Positions 57,061 to 64,000 of a stretch of DNA of 64,000 bases are shown in pieces; position 1 is the first letter of the stretch; every line of letters starts with the position of its first letter. Made by a program: the position numbers and the translations under genes. Where the stretch lies: contig NC_081407.1 in the NCBI RefSeq assembly GCF_030272615.1, positions 152,293,048-152,357,047 of the forward strand, written 5' to 3'. The notes below the pieces were generated by a model that ran no database searches, was not told the origin of the DNA, and saw nothing but the letters and a program-made list of their open reading frames with translations. The DNA is from Cryptomeria japonica (taxonomy: Eukaryota; Streptophyta; Pinopsida; Cupressales; Cupressaceae).

Positions 57061-57157
57061 GATGAAAAAATGGTAACCATTTTTGTAGAGCCAAGAGTCA
57101 AGAAGGATCTTCTTGCAGAAAGTATGGATTTTCATTTTGTACAATCCTGGGAAAAAG
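57051..57157 (+). CDS. NADK1: NAD kinase exon (VEPRV block)
   Basis: Bounded by AAATTTTAG|GTGGC and AAAAAG|GTGAGT. G completes the Arg codon from 24047; 35 codons and one G follow. The peptide [28 protein letters not shown] is the second strand/helix unit of plant NADK1-type kinases, normally followed by an acidic linker and the GGDGT substrate-binding motif. That motif is not in the window, so the next exon lies beyond 64000. The leftover G fits a following Asp or Glu codon. No disablement. The three joined exons and this one agree in phase, which makes chance similarity very unlikely. Confidence 0.9.
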
Positions 57158-58355
57158 GTGAGTAAACTTCTGAATTATATTTATTCCTTTCTTTGTTAAG
57201 ATTTTTCCTTATCTATGATTCCAAATGGGATTTTGTCTTCTAATTTTTTCTTATGAGATAGTAATTATTTTTTCCTTCTTTTGTTGATATGTTTCTTCTC
57301 ATTCTGTGCCATTTGGGATATTATCTTCAAAGTTTGGCATATGGGCCAATAATTTACTATTCATAAAAATGATTTCTTTCACATCTTAAGTATGGCACAT
57401 TAACTTAAATTTTTATGGTATGTTAATGGGAAGGTGAAAATTTGCAAACTACCTATTATCGTTATCTTTCGGTTTCCTCATTTGAAGCAAGGAGAAGTAT
57501 TGATGGAATCACTAATCGCCTATAATGTTCCCATTTTTACACCATCTTGTTATACAAGCATTGGCCAGACTCTAGTGTTTCTGGTGTTAGGAATATTGTA
57601 TCATAAGATGCATAAAATAATTATGTTTGTTATAGTTTGTTAAATAGGCTAATATACTAGTGGTACAAATGTATTGAGTTGCATTAAAGAAGTTGTTTGG
57701 GGATTTCCCTCTAAAATAGGACATGGGAATCATATAAATATGTCATGTATTTGATTGAAAATATGAAGCACGTATTATCTTGTTTTTAATTATCACAGCT
57801 TTTATTTGTCTCTGTTCAAATTTCCTTACATGGTCAGAGCAATAATCATCTTCATGCCTGCGAAAATCCATCGAGCCTCCTTTAAGGAAGATTGAATGCC
57901 AATGGAAGAATGAAGAATATTATTTTGAACCAAACTGATGCATAGGCAAGTTGGTAAGAGAAATGGTATATGGTTTTGATTTTAAAATTGCTTTTTTTAC
58001 ATCAGTACAACACAGCCTCAGTAAAAATGCAATATATTTCTTGTTTGTTAATGAAATTTCAAAATTCAAAATGTTTTGGAACGGTGATGAATAGGGCAAT
58101 AAACTCAAAAATCATTTGAAGGAATTCTCAACGTTTCATGAGCAGTTTGAAGAGGAAATTGGATGTGATAGGAATGCTGCGTAAAACTTCCAGCATACTT
58201 AGTTTAACTGTTGAATCATATGCCACTATCTGCAATGCATTTTTGAGTTTTTGGAGAATCAATATATATCATAGCAACTTTTGGAACAAAGGAAAAATAT
58301 ACATCTTAGATCAAAAGTCAATTCATGGTGATTTTCCTACATCAAGAGGAGGATC
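57158..58355 (+). other. Unique 5' part of the next NAD kinase intron
   Basis: Donor GTGAGT at 57158. No GGDGT-type exon or repeat end is seen before the LTR-C start at 58356. The intron is at least 6,843 bp. Confidence 0.6.
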
Positions 58356-58867
58356 TGTTGTGCGTTGCACACGCTCCCTGTCGTCGACAGGGTCCCCCTT
58401 TCCTGTTTTGAGTTTTTTGATCGTTATCCCGAGGATCCAAGTAGAGTTTCTCGTGTCTCTTCGAGCGAGTTCGTGACCAGTCCGTAAGCTGATTGACGTT
58501 GGAGTAATGAACCAGTGAGTCCCCCTAGCTGATCCGGCTTTCGCGCGTGAATGCCGAAAGCTTTGTTCCAAAACTTTAAAAGATTGCCTTGGATAGGCGT
58601 AAGATGGTAAGAACCAACGGACCCCGCCAACCCAGAGCTATAAGGCCAATTGCATAAAGTTTGCTACCCGACCCTTGCGAGGAACGGGCAAAAGATGATT
58701 TTCGCCTCCTAAAGGATCAAATTGCTCGGCCCAGCGCCTGGGTATTTTGATGCCTCCCAAGTCCAAATTTATGAGTCTGGCGAAGTTGGTGGGAGGTCCG
58801 ACATTCTGTGTAAGTTTACAAAATTCTCTAGGAGCAGATTTCCCCTCCCCCAAGATCACCAAGTATA

Positions 58868-59550
58868 GGAGAACGATTTCGGACCTCAGGTTCGAAATTT
58901 TTTATGAAGGCGGAATGTTCTGAAAAGGATGCATAGGGTCCGAAAGCCCGAAAAGGCGCCCAGGTCCGAGGTTGCGGTGTCTTTTTAATGCGTTAAGCTC
59001 CGAACTTTTAAAAACGCGGAGATAAAAGATGTACCAAAAGTTTAAAACACGAAAGTGAAAGTTTAAACATAATGTAAACACTTTTCAGACCCCAGGTCCG
59101 AACTTTCACGAAAGTGAAAGTTTAAACATAATGCAAACACTTTTCGGACCCCAGGTCCGAACTTCCACGAAAGTGAAAGTTTAAACATAATGCAAACACT
59201 TTTCGGACCCCAGGTCCGAACTTTTACGAAAGTAAAAGTTTAAACATAAGGCTGACACTTTTCGGACCCCAGGTCCGAACTTTTACGAAAGTAAAACTTT
59301 AAAACACGAAGGCAAAGTTTAAACCGAAGGCAATCACTTTCGGACCCCAGGTCCGAAATTTCGAAATTCAAGTTAAAACATAACATAATGCGATCACATT
59401 TTCGGACCCCAGGTCCGAACTTTTGCGAGTTCAAAGTTTAAAACATTATACGATCCTTTTCGGACTTTAGGTCCGAACCTGTCCAAAGTCGAGTTTAAAA
59501 AACCTAATGCAATTCCTTTTCGGACCCCAGGTCCGAACTTTGGCAAGTTA
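58868..59550. repeat. Tandem array of TTCGGACC-CCA-GGTCCGAA hairpins, period 59-60 bp
   Basis: Eight cores begin at 59082, 59141, 59200, 59259, 59337, 59399, 59457 and 59517 (intervals 59, 59, 59, 78, 62, 58, 60), with looser copies at about 58877 and 58937-58970. Each is a near-perfect 8-bp stem with a 3-base loop. Linkers share ACGAAAGTGAAAGTTTAAAC, itself partly palindromic. Related GGTCCGAAG words persist to 59930. Confidence 0.88.
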
Positions 59551-60410
59551 AAACATAAACTTTGGCAAGTTAAAACAAAAACGAAGGCAAGTTAAAACAT
59601 AAACGAAGGCAATCACTTTCGGCGCTTAGCTCCGAAGTTTTAAAACGCGGAGGCTAGAGCAAAGAGAAAAACGCAGATGCCAGAGCAAAGAGAAAAACGC
59701 GGAGGCCAGAGCAAGGAAAAACGCAGAGAGCAAAGTTTTAACGCAGAGAGCAAAGAAGAGAAACACGAAGGAAAACGCGGAGGTCCGAAGTTCGTTAAGC
59801 GCGGAGCTTATTTCCAACGGAAGTCCGAAGTCTGCAAGGCGCAAGGGGCTTATTTCGGGCTTGAGGTCCGAAGTTCGTTAAGCGCCAACCACACCCTTTA
59901 CCCCAGGTCCGAAGTCCGCAAAGCTTTAAACTGCGAAGCCAGCTTTAACGCAAACTGCACCCTTTTAACGGATAGCCGAGGCTTTTAACGCGAAGCCGCG
60001 AAGGGGAAGTGCGAAAGTTTTTTCTTTAGAAACTGAACGAGTAGGTTGAGATCTCCATGGTTGCAAATAGCGTCCAAGCTCCGAATTTCGTGAAGACTGA
60101 GTAAAGCCAGGTTAAATCCGAAGCCTCCAATTTTGTCAAAATCCAAAGTTAGAAAGAATGCGATTCAAAATTTGAAAGAGCTCTCAAATCCGAAAAACAA
60201 GGAGGTAAGACGCCGCATTACCCTCCCGTCAACCATTTAAAATTCAGATTGCTAGAGATAGAACCATGTGAAATTGATAAATCCTCTTTCATCCTCCAAA
60301 CCACGAAAATTTAAATAGGAAGGATAACCGTTGGGATTCAAATTTTGCAGGATCGTCCGTTCGCTTCGCGCAACGAGGTCGGGCAATCTCTCGTCATTCG
60401 CTCCCATCAG
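59551..60410 (+). other. Leader region with degenerate 'AACGCGGAGG' repeats
   Basis: Short purine-rich repeats (AGAGCAAAGAGAAAAACGC, 59656-59770) and leftovers of the upstream array. The 103-codon plus frame in this stretch is repeat-derived. It ends at a consensus splice donor. Confidence 0.5.
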
Positions 60411-60801
60411 GTAAGTAAGCTTTAACGCGTATGGTCATTTAAAATGTGTAAATCAAATAGGCAAATGCGCCAAATTTGAAATGCTTGGAGTCTGCATCTC
60501 CTTTTTATAAAGCGTTATTCGAACATCCGAAATTTAGGATTCATTCCCGAAGTTTAGCCAGAAACTGCATCTCTTTTCAAATTCAAACTTCTCATGTTTT
60601 GCCTCTGTTGAAAATTAATCCAAAAATTCGAAAGTGATAATGCATAGTCATAAATCTTCAGGAATATGATGCTGCTAAAGTTAATCAAGTTGTTAGCCAA
60701 AATGATATTTAAACTAATCCCGGTCTGTGAAACACTTCTGTTATTATCTAACCCGCAATATTGTTCTTGTATCACCTTGTAATCCGTGTCTGGCTGTGCA
60801 G
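60411..60801 (+). other. Leader intron of the retroelement ORF (391 bp)
   Basis: Donor CCATCAG|GTAAGT at 60411 and acceptor CTGGCTGTGCAG at 60801, six bases before the ORF ATG. AT content rises inside it relative to the GC-richer leader and ORF, as expected of a plant intron. Splicing is predicted, not shown. Confidence 0.55.
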
Positions 60802-60806
60802 GATAA

Positions 60807-63800
60807 ATGCCTAAATCGGCGGCAGAATCATCAAAAACACCCGCTGCAGCCGAAACCTCACGAGCATCCAAATCAGACATCCCGCGGAAAGTTGAAAGAA
60901 TGAAGTATCAATATCAGAGGGGAGGATTAAGAGAGTCAAAGGTCCAGAGCATCTGGGACAACATTGGTGACACCGACCTTGGCCACATTGATATTCAGGA
61001 CTTCAGGGATCGGATCTTCTCACCCAACGCATATGGCAGGCCTAGGCAAATGGTGGAAAGTGGCATCGCCCAAGCAGCAGGTTTTCCTCCAGCAATCCAG
61101 AACTATGAATTAGTAGTGGAGGCTGCTCGGCATTACGAACCAAAGTCCAGATTAGTGCTTCTGGAAGATATGACTATCGCCGACTTCTCCCCTGAGGCTA
61201 TCGGTGATGCATTTGATATCCCCTTTCCAAATAATCCCATAGCTACAACAATGGACGAGGCGCAAGGGGCATATGATATGAACCCGGCCCGATGTAGGGC
61301 ATTGATTAACGAAGAATGGTTCAAGGAGAAAAGGCCTCCGAACACCAGGATTGTGAAAAAGACCCCCAGGAGTGACTTTCATAATGAACATGGGGACATG
61401 GTCACCTTACTTAGCCGAGTCATGGGACTTCCTAAGTCCAGCTACTTTGAAGAGTGGATGTTCTATTTTACAGAGCAGGTCTTTGCCGGAAAGTCTAAGT
61501 TTGACTGGGCCCAGATCATAAGTGATAACATCCACGCTCAGCTAATTGAACTCGAGACAAAGAAGTATTTCACCATGACCTCCTATTTGGTCTATATGTT
61601 CGCAAAAAACCAGCCACTGCCAGGGTTAATAATGAAAGGTGAGATCGGGAATGGGCCTGGTCAGGTGAAGGTTTATGATTGCTACCCGCAGCTACATTAC
61701 CAGGATATAGCTCAAAGGGAAAAGAGCAGCCCGGCTTACGCGGTTGGTCAGTACGAACGCGTCAACGACGCCTTCACAATGCGCCTAGTCAGGCTAATGC
61801 AGGGAGGGTTACACATAAGGCTCTCGGAGCAAGCTACCACTTTAGTGCAGAGGTATGGGGCCTGGTTCATTCAGTTCCCAAGGTTCTCCTACATCCGAAT
61901 AGCTGGCTTCGATGGTGCTCCCCTTTGACTTCCGCGGTACCCAACCGATAAAGTAGTCCTCATGGAGGTGGCAAGACAATCACGCCCTGCCGGCATATTA
62001 CTACGAGAGAGCAAGCAGGCTGGATTCGCATTTCCAATGATCATAGGCAGCCATGATGTCCAATTAAGAACCCCCACCCTAGCAGAGGAGTCCCTTGTAG
62101 AGCTAGCCTCTTATGGCCTACAGGAACATTTCCCAAGGAAATGTTTTGATCATGACAATTTGGCGAAGAGAGCTTACGGTAGGCGCTACAGAGCAAAGGA
62201 GTCAATTGAAGATTATTGGAAAAATTGCTCCGATGACTACGAAGTCAGGCGACGGGAATATTCTAGATTGAGTGTGCAGCAAATGCGACTCTTTGAGTAC
62301 CGTCAGGTCCTGGATCAGCTCACAGACTTGGGGAACTGCCTCCAAGTCTGAGAATTCGAGGCAGTAAGGCACCTCTTGTCAGGCATTGATTGGTCTCAAG
62401 ACCCAATCACGGATTTCGAAGCAGTTATGGCAGCCCCGGCAAGATACACAGATCAATGGTTACATCACCAGATCGAGAGGCTAGTCCATGAGGGGGTCCA
62501 GTTTACTTACCATCTGATGGGCAGTTTCGACTCTCAGTCTTCCGAAGACGAAAGGACATCAGCTGAGAAACCAGAGAAAAGAAAGAAAGCTAAGGCTAGC
62601 AGAGGGACTCCGACGTCCAAAAGAACAAGAAGGGAGAAGATTCCCATAAGGAGGCCAGAGACCACTTCATCTTCAAAGGACCCCAGTTCGTCCGACGACG
62701 CCATAGATTTGGATTGCATACCTGCTCCGCCTTCCCAGAGCGACATAGAGGCATTCCAAGCCAATGATCCCCCTGCTCCAGATATGCCGGACACCGAGCA
62801 AAAGGGCCCCAATTCGACCAAGCCAGGTGACCAAATAAAGGAAGGAGAAATCCCATCCACCCAGGGGATCGAAGTGCATGAACCTACCCAGCAGAGCCGT
62901 CACGAATTGCTACTCCTCCATGCGGCCAAGGACAACTCGACGGTCGAAGGGGAACAAAGAACAGACGAGATCCATGAGCTCGAGGGAACCAAGGAGCCAC
63001 CATCACAGGAGGATGTCAGACAATTGTTCAGTGAAATAGGGGAGAACTCAGATGCAAACAAGGAGCTTCCTCCTTCTTTCACCCCTCCGATGGCGGGACG
63101 GCTGCTAATTTGTGATCAGCCGGTTGAGAGCATGGGAGAACAAGGTGCTAACTTAACCCTATCCTCAACCCAGACGGTGCCTCAAGAGTGGCTGATCGCC
63201 AGAGCTCAGCGCAGGGCCGCCACCAAGGCACCCATCGATCTAGAGGACATCTTCTCACGAATGGATCAAGTAAAAGCTAAAGGGAAGAAGAAACCAAGAA
63301 CATACTCTAAGATAACCAGGGATGAGCAAAGGAACCGCACTCTTCATATTGCCACCCCGCACGTGGACAAGCCAGCAGATCAAATAACACTGGCAGATTA
63401 TAGCATTACGACTGTCCCCATCGGACGAGCTACAAAAGAGCAGGAAAAGGAGGAATTTAAGGACTCGGTGCAGAACATACTCAAACAGCTCGAGGAAATC
63501 ACTGCCGAAAAGGATATGTATCGGGCTCGTGCTGAACAAGCCGAGGGATACATTGATAAGCTCCTACGGCCATTACACAACCCCTCTGAATCCCATATTC
63601 CCCCAATAGCATTGGCGCAAAGGACCACAACTGAATTTGAAGGAATTCGGGATACCGCAAAGGCCGTCAAGGAATGGGTGCAGGACATCAAGAAAAAGGG
63701 AGAACAGATCCTCAGAGAAGTAAAGGAAATGGCTCTCCATCGAGAGCTCACTCTAGTCAGGCTGTTGGAGGTAAAGAGAGAATCCCTTCACATGCATGAA

Positions 63801-64000
63801 GTAGCGGCCTCTACCCTTCCCCTCATAAGAGCTCTTTTCTGGACACATACACAGATTCCCACACTGCCTGACATCCTAGATCCCCATGGCATCAGTGTTC
63901 TCAAGGAATGGTACTGGACCGTCACCATGAAGAACGACGCCCAGGAAATTATTGATAAAGAAAATGACGCATGTGAGGCAATTCTGGGGAACATGCAAGA
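60807..64000 (+). pseudogene. Large retroelement-associated protein (copy b), nearly intact, truncated by window end
   Basis: One frame runs from ATG 60807 to the window end (1064 codons plus two bases) with only two in-frame TGA, at codons 374 and 515. At codon 374 other copies have an amino acid (PYELPRY, SPYRLPK), so the ancestor was probably CGA (Arg) or similar. Layout: residues 1-50 Ser/Lys-rich; 50-510 globular (MVESGIAQAAGFPPAIQ, ARHYEPKSR, FSPEAIGDAFDIP, LLSRVMGLPKSSYFEEWMFY, VYDCYPQLHY, RVNDAFTMRL, YGAWFIQFPRFSYIRIAGF). A basic block lies at about 590-613, an acidic disordered linker up to about 800, IDLEDIF at 811 and a coiled coil at about 870-1000. The 'DFSPEAI..FDIP' stretch recalls the 'putative plant transposon protein' type of domain. 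Function unknown. Confidence 0.8.

Larger units (their letters stand above)
58356..60410 (+). mobile_element. LTR-C copy 4: terminus, hairpin array and leader
   Basis: Starts TGTTGTGCGTTGCACACG, then the hairpin CCCTGTCG-T-CGACAGGG and TCCCCC. The terminus has the same architecture as other LTR-C starts but a different stem sequence. GC content is higher than in the neighbourhood and CpG is common, suggesting a younger insertion. No PBS was found between here and 60410, so the LTR end is not defined. Confidence 0.6.

Noticed and set aside
58868-59550. CRISPR array
   Set aside because: Regular palindromic repeats superficially fit, but spacers are themselves repeated, the context is a plant LTR retrotransposon and no cas gene exists.

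Overview
This looks like plant nuclear DNA, most probably a conifer or other gymnosperm (inference). It carries a few short exons of a conserved host gene separated by enormous introns filled with nested, decayed LTR retrotransposons, LINE remnants and small non-autonomous elements. No bacterial, organellar or viral gene set is present.

Host gene. Three exons on the + strand (23519-23629, 23953-24047, 57051-57157) join in phase into a protein stretch that I recognise as the start of the catalytic part of a plant NAD kinase of the cytosolic NADK1 type (...[14 protein letters not shown]...[13 protein letters not shown]...FVQSWEK). A likely upstream exon is at 4367-4592. The intron between the second and third of these exons is 33,003 bp (24048-57050). 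The intron before 23519 is probably 18.9 kb, and the intron after 57157 runs past the window end. Nearly everything else in the window is therefore intronic transposon material. The acceptor of the 33 kb intron sits in a tandem triplication of the intron/exon junction, so two decoy acceptors precede the real one.

Transposon layout. I use local family names. LTR-A begins TGTAATGTCCCC and ends GGGGACATNACA: 876-2679, 8159-9923, 26686-28424, 29946-32162, 34125-35580; several have 5-bp target duplications and behave as solo LTRs. LTR-B ends (as +) ...TTCTGTGTTC...CACGTCA: 11982-13429, about 20.2-21.3 kb, about 21.5-22.5 kb, about 28.4-32.75 kb, and on the - strand 35840-36687 and pieces in 48.9-51.2 kb. 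LTR-C begins TGTTGTGACG with two hairpins: 7896, 14324, 38970, 58356. A Ty3/Gypsy relic with 292-bp LTRs and an integrase lies on the - strand at 14456-17229. A L1-type LINE is split at 25.8-26.7 and 32.77-34.12 kb. A non-autonomous LTR element with a single 611-codon reading frame is complete at 51202-56346, and a truncated inverted copy lies at 45636-48787. A TRIM-like fragment with a tRNA-like sequence lies at about 5.95-6.67 kb.

A large retroelement-associated protein of unknown function occurs four times: 60807-64000 (best preserved, two in-frame TGA), 42570-45635, 36954-38969 (- strand) and 49275-49788. It has an N-terminal globular region, a basic/acidic low-complexity middle and a coiled-coil C-terminus, and in the best copy a leader intron ends six bases before its ATG.

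Most unusual pattern. Several elements carry arrays of short, evenly spaced, usually palindromic cores. The core sequence differs in each array while the hairpin architecture is kept (7.4-7.8, 10.2-11.8, 15.5-16.1, 17.5-19.05, 39.3-41.3 and 58.9-59.55 kb). In the 17.5-19.05 kb array the main interval is 166-167 bp. In LTR-C the two terminal hairpins keep their pairing although the sequence has changed. I consider this the strongest candidate for an undescribed system.
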